A stretch of 64,000 bases of DNA, taken from NCBI RefSeq assembly GCF_011742925.1, contig NZ_WAEL01000002.1, positions 558,001-622,000 of the forward strand, in the 5' to 3' direction. Shown one piece after another: positions 17,960 to 26,950 of the stretch. The stretch comes from Fibrivirga algicola (lineage in GTDB: Bacteria > Bacteroidota > Bacteroidia > Cytophagales > Spirosomataceae). The notes beneath the pieces were generated by a model. It was not told the DNA's origin. It searched no databases and worked only from the letters and a program-made list of their open reading frames with translations. Within the stretch, counting starts at the first letter, position 1; each line of letters begins with the position of its first letter. The position numbers and the translations under genes are program-made.

Positions 17960-18056
17960 AAAGGAATGAGCAGATCAATAAATGGGATTAAACGCCCTAC
18001 AAATTTAATTTTCCAAACTGCTCAACCTTCCCGTACCTACCTGCTTAGCTTGTCGT

Positions 18057-18371
18057 CTAGTCGGCGTGAAAGATCGGCTCCAATGGGTTGGCAACGGGCG
18101 AGTTATCCGGGTTGGTGTCCATCAGATCGGCCATGTAGGCCCACCAGCGTTTCATGACGGGCAGTTCGGGCAGGGCATCGGCCGTATGGCCCGGTAAGCG
18201 CTTCTGCACGGCGAACAACGTACCCGACGCCGGATCAAGGTAGATCGAGTAATCCCGGATGCCGGCTTCCGTCAAAGCGGCCGACAGTTCCGGCCAAATT
18301 TCATCATGCCGGCGTTTGTACTCCGCCACAACGCCGGGCTTCAATTGCATAGTAAAAGCTATTTCTTCCAT
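18057..18371 (-). CDS. rhaM: L-rhamnose mutarotase
   Basis: The 104-residue protein has the length of this family and keeps the residues that line the active site in E. coli RhaM/YiiL at the same numbers: Y18, H22 in RRHDEIWPEL, Y41 and W76 in RWWAYM. It interconverts the alpha and beta anomers of L-rhamnose so that the isomerase can use sugar released by the GH106 rhamnosidase encoded immediately upstream in the transcript. It is cytoplasmic, with no signal peptide. The rhamnose isomerase, kinase and permease are absent from the window. The small gene is flanked by gaps of 97 and 88 bp, the latter containing a fragment of the intergenic repeat family. Confidence 0.95.
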   Translation of the reverse strand: MEEIAFTMQLKPGVVAEYKRRHDEIWPELSAALTEAGIRDYSIYLDPASGTLFAVQKRLPGHTADALPELPVMKRWWAYMADLMDTNPDNSPVANPLEPIFHAD

Positions 18372-18459
18372 TCCTGTGGTTTTGTTTTTGCCTGTCGGGG
18401 ACGCCTAGTCGAAGGGTTACGCGTAAGCAACCTACCTAGCATATCAATTGAACCAGTTA

Positions 18460-21315
18460 CTACTTTACCGACACCTCACCAACCGGCGTAATCGTCACCG
18501 GGCCTAGTAAACCCGATGATTTCAGGTCCCAGTTTTCTGCGGTGAAGTTGCCGTCGGCTCCCCGGTTCTCTTTCAGACGAGCCGACATGTTGATGTTGTA
18601 GAATTTCTTCCAGACCAGGCGGTTCTTGTCCATGTCGATAATGCGGTTCGCCATGCTGTTCGAGACAGTTACAACCAGCGTATTGGTCGCTTTCATCGCC
18701 TGTTTCGGCACAGTTACCTGATACACCGGACCGAGCAACGTACCCAGGTTTATCCCGTTCAACTGCACCTGCGCACTTTCGGCCACACCGCCCAGATCGA
18801 GCAGGTAGTCATTCGCCATGCCTGCTGGCATCGAAAACGTGATCGAATAAGTAGCGGTGCCCGAGAATTTTTTTACGGCATCACCTTCCAGCTTCGTCCA
18901 CGAGCCGAGATCCGTTGTTTGCACTGGTTTGGGCAGTTCGGGCCCTCCTTTCACAAAGTTGATGGTCCAGTTGCCGGTGATCGGCTGGGCGGGGCCGGTT
19001 GCTTTCCGGTAGGCGTAGGTAGGGCCACTCACGGCGGTTTGGGTCAGGTCCAGCATGCACGACTCGCCGGGGGCCAGTTGCAGGTACACTTCGCTGCTAC
19101 CTGCCACGGCATCACCAACCTTCCGGAACGAGGCCATGCCGGTTTTACCTGTCATCGGGTTGTACAACGCCGCCGATTTCGCCGTTGCCTGCAACGGCAC
19201 CCAGCCATCGATGGCTTTTTCGCCCCAGTTGGCAATGAAGTAGTAATGCCCGGTTTTGGTAGCCCGACGAATACACTGCAATCCTTTATCGATCATCAGT
19301 TCGCGGTTAACGCCAGCAGCCGACAAAAGCTGATCGGCTTTCTTGCCGGTCAGGATTGCGCCTTTGCCAACAGCAGCGCGTTCAACGCCTTTCTGATTGG
19401 CAAATTTCAGGCTGGCCAGCAGGTTTTTGAACGTAGCCCGCCGCGCCTCCAGGTTACCCATACCGTTCACATCTTCGGGCATACCACCCGCAAAAATGAC
19501 CGTTGCGCCACTCGTTGCCAGTTTCACCAACTGCTGGAACGTACCCAGCGGCATGTACTTCGCTTCAGGCACTAAAATTGTTTTGTAGGCAACGCCTCCG
19601 GTTTGCAGCTTGCCGCCTGTCGTGGTTACGCCGAGCAGTTGCTTATCGGAGATGAAGTCGAACGCGTATCCTTTCTCCAGCATCGATTCGGTCTGTTCCT
19701 CTACCGGCAGCCCTTTGAACCCGTGGTCGATCCCGTCGAAATGTTGCAGGAGTACTTTGCCGGGACGGGTGTAGGCGTCGTAGATTGGCAGGTATACCAG
19801 CACGTCGTTGTCGGGTTTGCCAGCCTGCAAAAACGACTGACAACGCGCTACGTAGGTGTTCAACTGGCTAAAGTCAGTCCAGAAGCTGTTGTTGGGGTTG
19901 AAGTGCACGGCCGCGTAGAACAGCCAGCCCGGCCAGGCAGCGCTTTGGGGCGAGTAGTTGGTGCCGTGGTAAAACGTGTGGTTCACGCCGCCCAGCAGGA
20001 AGCGATCCATGTCTTTTTTGATGTCGCTCAGCTTCGACAGAAAATGTTCGTTATCCCAGGTCGCCGACTCCGACGAAGCCAGTTGTTTGCCCATCACGTG
20101 CGCCGCCGACGAGGCAAATTTGATTCGGAGCAGTTCCGTTCCTTCAATCTCAGGAATATCAGTGATTGCGTACAGATCAAGGATGTTGGCGGGCGAACCG
20201 TGCGCCTGATTCCGAATCAGCTTGCCTTTGCCCTTCGCCCAGGTGCTCCAGGTTTTGGTATAGTTTTCGAGCAGCAACTCCGAAATGGTTTCGCGGTAAT
20301 CACTCAGCACGCGCTTGTTCGTTTCGTCGGTGTCTTTGCCAAACAGGGCGGGCAGATGTGCCTTCAGGTCGTAGCCGCGCCGCTTGCTGAATTCAGCAAA
20401 CATGTTTGGCGTCCAGTTGCCCTCGCCCGAGGCGTCATCTACTTCGTATGAATCGTTGAAGAACGCCCGCAGCGATTTCAGGTTGTAGCCTTTAAACGCC
20501 TGATCGAACCGCTGCAGGTAATGGTCAGTAGCGGTTTTCGAAAAATGGTCAATCACGTCGCCCTCGCCGCCGGGACCAGCCCGCTCGACCTGCTTGCCGT
20601 GCCAGCCTTCAAAAACGGCGAACAGCGTCCACTTTCCTTCCGGAGCCACCCAGTTTAACGTACCTGACTTATCAACGCGGTTGGTCAGCTCAACAGGCTC
20701 GCCCTTGTCAGGATAGGCCATCAGGCTTTGCAGCGGCAGCGGCTTCTCGAAACGTACCTGATCGAAAGCGTGCAACTGCAGATCCGGGTTTTTCGCGATC
20801 GGGTCAATTAGCTTTTTGATGTCGATCGGTTCACCCACTACACGCATCAACGGCTTCTGCATGTAGCTCACAGGCTCCTTCAACGACTCGCCGCCCTTTA
20901 CGGTGTAGCTGTTATAGGCCACGTATTTGCAGGCATCTTCCGGCGTCACCCACGGACCACCAAATGGCCAGCCCGACGCCTGCGCCAGATCGACGCCCAT
21001 ACCCAGCCGCTGCGCCTCAGTCAGCGTGTGCGTGAGACGATCCATCCATTTCGGCGACAGAAAACTGATAAACTGCTTCTCTTCGCCTTTCACGCCGTAG
21101 ATCGGGGTGATTTCAACCCCACCTAGGCCCGCTTTCTGGTATTTCTCCATCAGGCGTGTCAGGTCGGCATCATTCACGGCACTGCCCATCCACCACCAGC
21201 GCGTCCAAGGTTTGGCTTGCTGCGTGATGGTCGGCCATTTCGGCTGACTGTAAGCAGTCTGTCCAGCCGTCAGTAACGCCGTTAAAAGAAGGCCAGGAAC
21301 TGTGTATTTTTTCAT
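18460..21315 (-). CDS. GH106 alpha-L-rhamnosidase
   Basis: This secreted protein has 951 residues and a signal peptide ending near AYSQ. The N-terminal barrel shows the GH106 hallmarks PWTRWWWMGSAV (36-47), GLGGVEITPIYG and AQASGWPFGGPWVT (about 111-124), a later FFNDSYEVDD and a long catalytic middle. The C-terminus ends in a beta-sandwich with DLGGVAESAQVQLNG. GH106 inverts and removes alpha-L-rhamnose from the ends of rhamnogalacturonan oligosaccharides once uronic acids have been stripped, or from RG-II-type side chains. It precedes rhaM in the transcript, linking release of rhamnose to its use. A 191-bp repeat-containing leader separates it from the GH105 gene upstream. Confidence 0.93.
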   Translation of the reverse strand: MKKYTVPGLLLTALLTAGQTAYSQPKWPTITQQAKPWTRWWWMGSAVNDADLTRLMEKYQKAGLGGVEITPIYGVKGEEKQFISFLSPKWMDRLTHTLTEAQRLGMGVDLAQASGWPFGGPWVTPEDACKYVAYNSYTVKGGESLKEPVSYMQKPLMRVVGEPIDIKKLIDPIAKNPDLQLHAFDQVRFEKPLPLQSLMAYPDKGEPVELTNRVDKSGTLNWVAPEGKWTLFAVFEGWHGKQVERAGPGGEGDVIDHFSKTATDHYLQRFDQAFKGYNLKSLRAFFNDSYEVDDASGEGNWTPNMFAEFSKRRGYDLKAHLPALFGKDTDETNKRVLSDYRETISELLLENYTKTWSTWAKGKGKLIRNQAHGSPANILDLYAITDIPEIEGTELLRIKFASSAAHVMGKQLASSESATWDNEHFLSKLSDIKKDMDRFLLGGVNHTFYHGTNYSPQSAAWPGWLFYAAVHFNPNNSFWTDFSQLNTYVARCQSFLQAGKPDNDVLVYLPIYDAYTRPGKVLLQHFDGIDHGFKGLPVEEQTESMLEKGYAFDFISDKQLLGVTTTGGKLQTGGVAYKTILVPEAKYMPLGTFQQLVKLATSGATVIFAGGMPEDVNGMGNLEARRATFKNLLASLKFANQKGVERAAVGKGAILTGKKADQLLSAAGVNRELMIDKGLQCIRRATKTGHYYFIANWGEKAIDGWVPLQATAKSAALYNPMTGKTGMASFRKVGDAVAGSSEVYLQLAPGESCMLDLTQTAVSGPTYAYRKATGPAQPITGNWTINFVKGGPELPKPVQTTDLGSWTKLEGDAVKKFSGTATYSITFSMPAGMANDYLLDLGGVAESAQVQLNGINLGTLLGPVYQVTVPKQAMKATNTLVVTVSNSMANRIIDMDKNRLVWKKFYNINMSARLKENRGADGNFTAENWDLKSSGLLGPVTITPVGEVSVK

Positions 21316-21358
21316 TTCGGTCAGGAATAGTTAGGCAGTATTGGCTTTGCCGGGTAGA

Positions 21359-21423
21359 GTTGCTTCGCGCCGTAAGGCTTTGCATGCTAGTGGACTAACA
21401 CCTAGCCCTCCGACAGGCTCAGG
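21359..21423. repeat. Composite REP-like intergenic repeat
   Basis: GTTGCTTCGCGCCGTAAGG (21359-21377) is followed after a short spacer by CCTAGCCCTCCGACAGGCTC. This is the same two-module layout, TTGCTTCGCGC then a CCGACAGGCTC-type element, as at 8219-8276. It lies in the GH106 leader. Confidence 0.5.
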
Positions 21424-21506
21424 ACTGGCGAAAATAAGGCACATCAGCAACACTAAAGCGCGGAGCGAACAACGCGACAGCGCTGCACAGCAGCCAACAC
21501 CTTACT

Positions 21507-22649
21507 CTACTTCAGTTTATACACTTCGGCACCGGCGAGCAGGAAGCAGCCTAGGCCATAATCTTCAAAATCGGGTTTACTCGTAAACGTTACCGGCTGA
21601 CCTTCTTTTGGCTCTTTACCCGTTCCCTGCACCCAGCCTAAGCGGCCATCGGTATCTACGCTTTCGGTTGCCATGGCGTTCCAGCCTTTAGCTACGATAG
21701 GCGCGTACACCTTCTTATCGAGTAGACCGTTGCGCATGCCCCAGGCCATGCCGTACACAAATAGAGCAGTGCCGGTCATTTCTTTACCCCCGTAATTGGT
21801 TGGATCGTGCAAACTAACGTTCCAGTAGCCGTCCGGGCGTTGTAATGGTGCCAGCGCCTTCATCATGTCCAGGTACATTTGCTGGTACTCGGCGCGGTGG
21901 GGCGCATCTTTCGGCATAATGTCGAGCACTTTCACCAGCGCCGCTACAACCCAGCCATTGCCCCGCGACCAGTAGCAGTCTTCACCGTTGGGCTCTTTGT
22001 AAGGGGGCACAAAATCCTTGTCGCGCCACCACAAACCATCTTTCGGGTTGTAAAGGCCATTACCACCGTGCTTCGTTTTCGAGTACATGTAGATCTGGTA
22101 CATTTTCTCGTAGTAAGCCGGATTCTTGTAGATCACACCCAGCTTGGCAAACACCGGCATGGCCATTTGCAGCGCATCGATCCAGTTCCAGTCATCCACT
22201 TTCGGGCTGGCCACCATGCTGTCGATCGACGCTTTGATGTCGTGAATCCGTTGCGGCTGCTTATCGATCAGGTAGAGGTCGATGTAGGTCTGGCCGCAGC
22301 ACTGGTCATCGGCGTTGCGGGTTTTGATGCCGCTCCGCATACCCCACTTGTGCGCCACGCCCCAGTCAACAGCGTAGTCGTAATAGCGCTTTTGCTTATC
22401 GGTTTCATACAGCGCCATCAGCCCTTCGTAATACACGGCCCGTGTCCAGATGTTGCTGGGGCGGGTTTTATTGGTTACGATTTCTTTACCGGTATCGGGC
22501 CACTTCGCCATGAAGTAGTCATTGGCCAGCGTCATTTTCTGGAGAATTTCCTTTTTAGCGGGTAGTTTCTGCGCGTCGACCGTTAGGGTTGTTGCTACGA
22601 GCCATCCGACAAGAAGTGCCCGGCTGGCAAACGAGAGGGTATTTTTCAT
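21507..22649 (-). CDS. GH105 unsaturated rhamnogalacturonyl hydrolase (first copy)
   Basis: This 380-residue protein with a signal peptide (cleavage near TVDAQ) fits the (alpha/alpha)6 YteR/YesR family. Visible signatures are NADDQCCGQTYIDLY (112-126), WNWIDALQMAMPVFA with the probable catalytic D158, and WSRGNGWVVAALV (227-239). The enzyme hydrates the double bond of the unsaturated galacturonate left by PL11, freeing rhamnose-ended products for GH106. The next gene downstream is GH106, so the order matches the expected reaction sequence. Only 31 bp separates it from the GH2 gene upstream, so co-transcription is likely. A second GH105 lies at 35146-36501 and is clearly diverged. Confidence 0.94.
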   Translation of the reverse strand: MKNTLSFASRALLVGWLVATTLTVDAQKLPAKKEILQKMTLANDYFMAKWPDTGKEIVTNKTRPSNIWTRAVYYEGLMALYETDKQKRYYDYAVDWGVAHKWGMRSGIKTRNADDQCCGQTYIDLYLIDKQPQRIHDIKASIDSMVASPKVDDWNWIDALQMAMPVFAKLGVIYKNPAYYEKMYQIYMYSKTKHGGNGLYNPKDGLWWRDKDFVPPYKEPNGEDCYWSRGNGWVVAALVKVLDIMPKDAPHRAEYQQMYLDMMKALAPLQRPDGYWNVSLHDPTNYGGKEMTGTALFVYGMAWGMRNGLLDKKVYAPIVAKGWNAMATESVDTDGRLGWVQGTGKEPKEGQPVTFTSKPDFEDYGLGCFLLAGAEVYKLK

Positions 22650-22680
22650 TTGTATTCGATAATCTGTAAAGCGATAAATA

Positions 22681-25600
22681 CTACTTCATACGAGTACCTA
22701 CTCCTGAGGTCCGCTGAGCTGATCTGGCCGGCACGGGCTTTTCGTAGATCTCGGCTTCAACGATCCCCAACGTGGCGGTTCGCTCGTTCTGACCAGCGGC
22801 CGGGTCTTTTTGGCCGGTAATCTCCACGATCCCGAACGCATCCCGACTGGTGCTCGCCCCAATCAGTTCAAGGCGTACCACCTTACCAGTGCGGGCCGGG
22901 AACGTCATCGTGTAATAGCCCAGATTACCCTGTGTCGTGTCGCGGTAGGCTTCCTGACCGTCCACCGAAATACGAATCGGCAGTTTACTGGAACGCCAGT
23001 TGGTGAACTTCACAGCCAGTTCGCTGACGGCGGCCGGACGCTCCAGTTCGTATTCGATCCAGGCCGAGGCCAGTTTACCATCGCTCTTCCAGTCCGACAA
23101 TTCGTTGTCGTCGTAGGTCATAGCGGCTTTATCCTGGTTGGCACCGGCCGTTGCTTTCACAATAGCCACGGTCGTTCGTGAGGCAATAAACGAAGGGCCG
23201 ACGGGGGTTGGGCCACGGCTTACGTTAACGGGCAAATCAGAGCCGGGCAGCAGCCAAGTCAGCCCGTTTTGTACCGGCACAGGTTTCGATGTCAGCGTCA
23301 GCGAGGCAGCTTTCAGGCCAGCCGACAGCGCGTTTACCGTTATAACACCCGCCTGCGTGGTGGGTCGGATCAGAATCCGGTTCACGCCACCTTCTACCGG
23401 CAGACTGCGAGCCAGAATGTAGTTATCTGGCCCCTGAGCCAGGCCACCCCGCCACTCTGCCGGGCCGTTGAGCGAGAAGTCGATCATATTGAGCGCCGTT
23501 GGGCAACGGTTCCCGGCTGCGTCAACGACCTCTACCTGCACCAAAACCAGGTCGGCTCCGGTTGCTTGTATGCCACCCGGATGGGTAATCGCGGTTAGTT
23601 TAAGGGCAACCGGCTCTCCGGCTGTTTTGTGCATCGACTCGCTTACCTGTTTTCCAGCAGCATCGTAACTGACAGCGCGGATCGTGCCTGATTGCCAGCT
23701 TACCGCATCAAACGTGAAGAGGAACCGGTGGCTCTGCCGGCCAAACCCCAGCGATTTTCCATTGACAAATAGCTCGACCTTATCGCCGTTCGACACCACA
23801 AAAACAGGCTTGGTAACCCCTGCTTTGTAATTCCAGTGGCCCATCAGGTGCGTGCGTGACCTCTCGGTGTCTACCCAACCGTCCCACATGACCTGATGGG
23901 CATAAAACCCGTCTTTGGTCACCCGTAGTGCATCTACTTCACCACTACGCCGGTAGTTCTCTGCGCCCCGGAAATGCGTATTTGAATCGGAGAAAATGAT
24001 GTTCACGCCGCCAGAGTTTACGCGCTTACCGGTTCCTGGCCGCTCCTGCCAGTAATCGAACCAGCGGATCACGTCTTCACGGGCGTGCGTATCCTGATTG
24101 CGGTTATACACGCTGGCGTCGGCCTTGTTGTAGAGCGGACCATCGCCGTCTTTGTGGTAAGGAGGCGAAAACTCGTCCCAGTATTTACGCAACCCTTCAT
24201 CGCGGGAATACTCCATCGCCCACATCGGGTGTTTCGCGCTCTTATTGATGTACAACATCTCGCCGCCATACTCGGCCACGTGGCTATCCAGCATCTCGCG
24301 GGAGCCGATTGCCCGACCACCGTTTGGGTCATACTGCCTGCGCAAGGCCAGCATTTCCTGCATATGCTCCTCACGAATCGACTCGTTACCCGATTCGTAG
24401 AAGATGATACTGGGGTTGTTGCGGTTGTAAACGATGGCATCGCGCATGAGTTCTTTACGCTGCTCCCATCGCCGACCAGTCACGTCGCTTTCTGCATCGC
24501 CGGCGGGCATCGCCTGCATCAGCCCAACCCGGTCGCACGATTCCACGTCCTGCTTCCAGGGGGTAATGTGCATCCAGCGCACCAGATTGGCGTTGCTTTC
24601 GGTCATCAGCCGGTTGCTGTAGTCGCTCAGCCAGGCCGGCAACGACATGCCTACGGCGGGCCATTCGTTGCTTGTGCGCTGGGCGTAGCCTTTGAACTGG
24701 ATCACTCGGTCGTTGAGCTTCACCATGCCATTTCCAAACTCCGTCTTGCGGAAGCCCGTGCGGGTATGCACCACGTCGGTGGCCTTGCCATTTACCCGGA
24801 GCGTGGTGTACACATTGTACAGATAGCCAAATCCCCAGCTCCAGAAATGAAGGCCATCAAGGCGGCTGCTGGCCCGTACCACGTTCGTTTCGCCCGGTTG
24901 CAGGGTCATTTTTTCACCAGTGAATGTCTTCACCAGTTTCCCGTTCAGTTCCTCTACGGTTACTTCATAGGTGAACGTCTGCGCCGCTACCGATTCGTTC
25001 TTCACCTGCGATTCGGCAGTAATGGTCGCTTTTTTGCCGGGAATGTCAAATTCCTGTGCGGCAATGTATACGCCCGTTGTACCCAGCGTCGAGAACAGGG
25101 GTAACGTCTGGTAAATCGGCTCTGTGACGTGCAGATACACGTTTTTGGAAATGCCTCCGTAGTTGGCGTTGAAGTTTTTGTTATTCCACTGATAGGTCTG
25201 GTTCGTTGCCTTCTCCCGATAATCCCAAGCATTATCGGTACGAACGGCCACCACGTTTTGCTGGGGTGCGGGCTTCAGCAGCTTCGTTATGTTGAAGCCG
25301 AAGGCCATCGCGCCGTTTTCGTGCCGCCCCACAAACTGGCCGTTTACATACACTTCACCGCCCTGCCGAACGCCCTCAAACTCCAGAAAGACAGTCTTAC
25401 CCGCGTCGGTAGCAGGCAGACTAACGTGTTTGCGATACCAGGCAATACCCGTCGACAGATCGTGAATGTCCTTTCGGAAGGCTTCGTCCTCATTCCAGGC
25501 CCAGGGCAGGGTCACGGTTTTCCAGGATGCATCGTCGAACGCACTGGCTTCCGCCCCGGCGGGATCACCAACAAAGACTTTCCAGTTGGCGTTGGCATTG

Positions 25601-25704
25601 TATTTCACCCGCGGACTAGTAGGTGGAGCAGCCATAACGCGCAGGGCGATGCTCCAGAACAAAAGCAGGATGACCCACGAGCCCGGTTGATTTCGGAACG
25701 TCAT
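22681..25704 (-). CDS. GH2-family glycoside hydrolase with C-terminal discoidin-like domain (second of two)
   Basis: This protein has 1007 residues from the ATG at 25704. That start begins a signal peptide (MTFRNQPGSWVILLLFWSIA) one base after the stop of the PL22 gene; an upstream ATG at 25788 would overlap PL22. Domains in order are a GH2 sugar-binding jelly roll with GIAWYRKHVSLPA and GGEVYVNGQFVGRHENG, an Ig-like domain, and a barrel with acid/base E441 in YESGNESIREEH and probable nucleophile E498 in WAMEYSRDEG. Beta-sandwich modules follow, then an F5/8-type C domain with SDWKSDGKLASAWIEYELERP. It is probably a beta-galactosidase or beta-glucuronidase acting on RG side chains. The discoidin module suggests carbohydrate binding. 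The one-base spacing indicates translational coupling to PL22. Confidence 0.9.
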   Translation of the reverse strand: MTFRNQPGSWVILLLFWSIALRVMAAPPTSPRVKYNANANWKVFVGDPAGAEASAFDDASWKTVTLPWAWNEDEAFRKDIHDLSTGIAWYRKHVSLPATDAGKTVFLEFEGVRQGGEVYVNGQFVGRHENGAMAFGFNITKLLKPAPQQNVVAVRTDNAWDYREKATNQTYQWNNKNFNANYGGISKNVYLHVTEPIYQTLPLFSTLGTTGVYIAAQEFDIPGKKATITAESQVKNESVAAQTFTYEVTVEELNGKLVKTFTGEKMTLQPGETNVVRASSRLDGLHFWSWGFGYLYNVYTTLRVNGKATDVVHTRTGFRKTEFGNGMVKLNDRVIQFKGYAQRTSNEWPAVGMSLPAWLSDYSNRLMTESNANLVRWMHITPWKQDVESCDRVGLMQAMPAGDAESDVTGRRWEQRKELMRDAIVYNRNNPSIIFYESGNESIREEHMQEMLALRRQYDPNGGRAIGSREMLDSHVAEYGGEMLYINKSAKHPMWAMEYSRDEGLRKYWDEFSPPYHKDGDGPLYNKADASVYNRNQDTHAREDVIRWFDYWQERPGTGKRVNSGGVNIIFSDSNTHFRGAENYRRSGEVDALRVTKDGFYAHQVMWDGWVDTERSRTHLMGHWNYKAGVTKPVFVVSNGDKVELFVNGKSLGFGRQSHRFLFTFDAVSWQSGTIRAVSYDAAGKQVSESMHKTAGEPVALKLTAITHPGGIQATGADLVLVQVEVVDAAGNRCPTALNMIDFSLNGPAEWRGGLAQGPDNYILARSLPVEGGVNRILIRPTTQAGVITVNALSAGLKAASLTLTSKPVPVQNGLTWLLPGSDLPVNVSRGPTPVGPSFIASRTTVAIVKATAGANQDKAAMTYDDNELSDWKSDGKLASAWIEYELERPAAVSELAVKFTNWRSSKLPIRISVDGQEAYRDTTQGNLGYYTMTFPARTGKVVRLELIGASTSRDAFGIVEITGQKDPAAGQNERTATLGIVEAEIYEKPVPARSAQRTSGVGTRMK

Positions 25705-25705
25705 A

Positions 25706-26932
25706 TTACGAGTTCGTTTTGGCGATTTCAACGGCGTAGACCTCGTTTTTACCCTCAAAGTTGGCCCGGAAGATGATCCATTTCCCATCGGGCGAGAAGT
25801 GTACGTTCGGTTCCAGTTTATAGCCGTGCTGCTTCATATTGACCAGTCGCTCCGACTTGAACCGGTCGCCTTCGGGCCGGAACAGGTAGATCCACATGCC
25901 GTCTTTCGCTTTCGCCACCTGACCCGGATCGCCACCGTCACCGGCGAAGAGCGTTTGGTCGGGCGAGATGTTGAAGTGAATCGACCACTCGTCGCGGGTC
26001 ATTTCGTACAGTTTTTCCGCACCCGTCACCACGTCGGCACCCGCCAGGTAGAAAGTGGTACTCCGTGGTTTTTGCAGGTCGAACCAGATCGTTTTGCCAT
26101 CGCGGCTGAAGAACTCATGGCCCGCAATTTCGCCGTCTACGGTTCGCTTGTGCATGACTTTCACCGCCCCGGTGCTGAGGCTGATGTGCCAGATGCGGTC
26201 GACCAGATGCCACGGCCCTTCATGGCAGAACATTAGCAGGTCGGGGTTCGTTGGCGAAAACTGCACGTGACCCAGCCAGGTATTTTCCTGATGAATCGTT
26301 TTTAACGTACCTGTCCTGACATTGATCGTGAACAGTTCGTGCGGCACTTTGGCGGCAAAAATGCGGGGAAAGAAATCTTTCTTCTCAGGATACTGCCGCA
26401 GGATTTCACGGGCGGCCTCTCCCCCACGCGACCCGGCCAGCATGGTCTCGTCGGCGTTGAGCGTAGAGATGGTCGCTTTGAAGTCGGCCGGAAAGACGAA
26501 GATCAGCCGCGTTTTCTTCGTGTCGATATGCGTGGCAAAAACGCTGTCCTGACGCTGGTAGAACACCTCGCGCCCTTTCGGAGCCACCAGTTCACCGCTG
26601 GCCCGACCAACCGGACTGCTAAGCGGTTCGGTCTGTAACGTTTTCAGGTTAAGGGCGTTCAACTGCCTGCCTTTGGGCGTAGTATTGTAAAACACCATTT
26701 TGTCGCCCTCATTGGTCCGCTGCTTTACGAAGGGGTTGTTGTGAAAGTAGAAACTTTCATTGGCCCCCTCCTGCCGCGACAGCCGGACGACCTTATGCCC
26801 TGTGTCCTTGTCGATCCATTCCGTAGGCATCGGCTTTTGCGAGCCGGTTTCCAGTCGGGGCTGCGCCTGAACGCAGTGGCCCACTAGCGCCAATGTACTG
26901 GTGAGCAGGCTAATTGATACTGTCGAGTTCAT
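25706..26932 (-). CDS. PL22-family oligogalacturonate lyase
   Basis: This beta-propeller enzyme has 408 residues. The N-terminus looks like a cleavable signal peptide ending near VQAQ, whereas many PL22 enzymes are cytoplasmic. Conserved histidine-rich strands are visible: NTWLGHVQFSPTNPD (H222), EIAGHEFFSRDGKTIWFD (H272) and KQHGYKLEPNVHFSPDGKW (Q368, H369, H378). These match the metal-binding cluster of characterised oligogalacturonide lyases. The family cleaves short or unsaturated galacturonides by beta-elimination. It overlaps no gene but sits 18 bp after the rhaEW stop and 1 bp before GH2, so it is part of a tight three-gene unit. A second, more distant member lies at 41504-42889. Confidence 0.88.
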   Translation of the reverse strand: MNSTVSISLLTSTLALVGHCVQAQPRLETGSQKPMPTEWIDKDTGHKVVRLSRQEGANESFYFHNNPFVKQRTNEGDKMVFYNTTPKGRQLNALNLKTLQTEPLSSPVGRASGELVAPKGREVFYQRQDSVFATHIDTKKTRLIFVFPADFKATISTLNADETMLAGSRGGEAAREILRQYPEKKDFFPRIFAAKVPHELFTINVRTGTLKTIHQENTWLGHVQFSPTNPDLLMFCHEGPWHLVDRIWHISLSTGAVKVMHKRTVDGEIAGHEFFSRDGKTIWFDLQKPRSTTFYLAGADVVTGAEKLYEMTRDEWSIHFNISPDQTLFAGDGGDPGQVAKAKDGMWIYLFRPEGDRFKSERLVNMKQHGYKLEPNVHFSPDGKWIIFRANFEGKNEVYAVEIAKTNS

Positions 26933-26950
26933 GACCGGATTGTCTGGAAA

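Noticed and set aside
24085-25104. Long open frame (339 codons) on the plus strand opposite the second GH2 gene
   Set aside because: The minus strand encodes a complete GH2 enzyme with catalytic motifs; the plus-strand frame has low-complexity His/Arg/Val-rich composition and no family signature, as expected for an antisense shadow.
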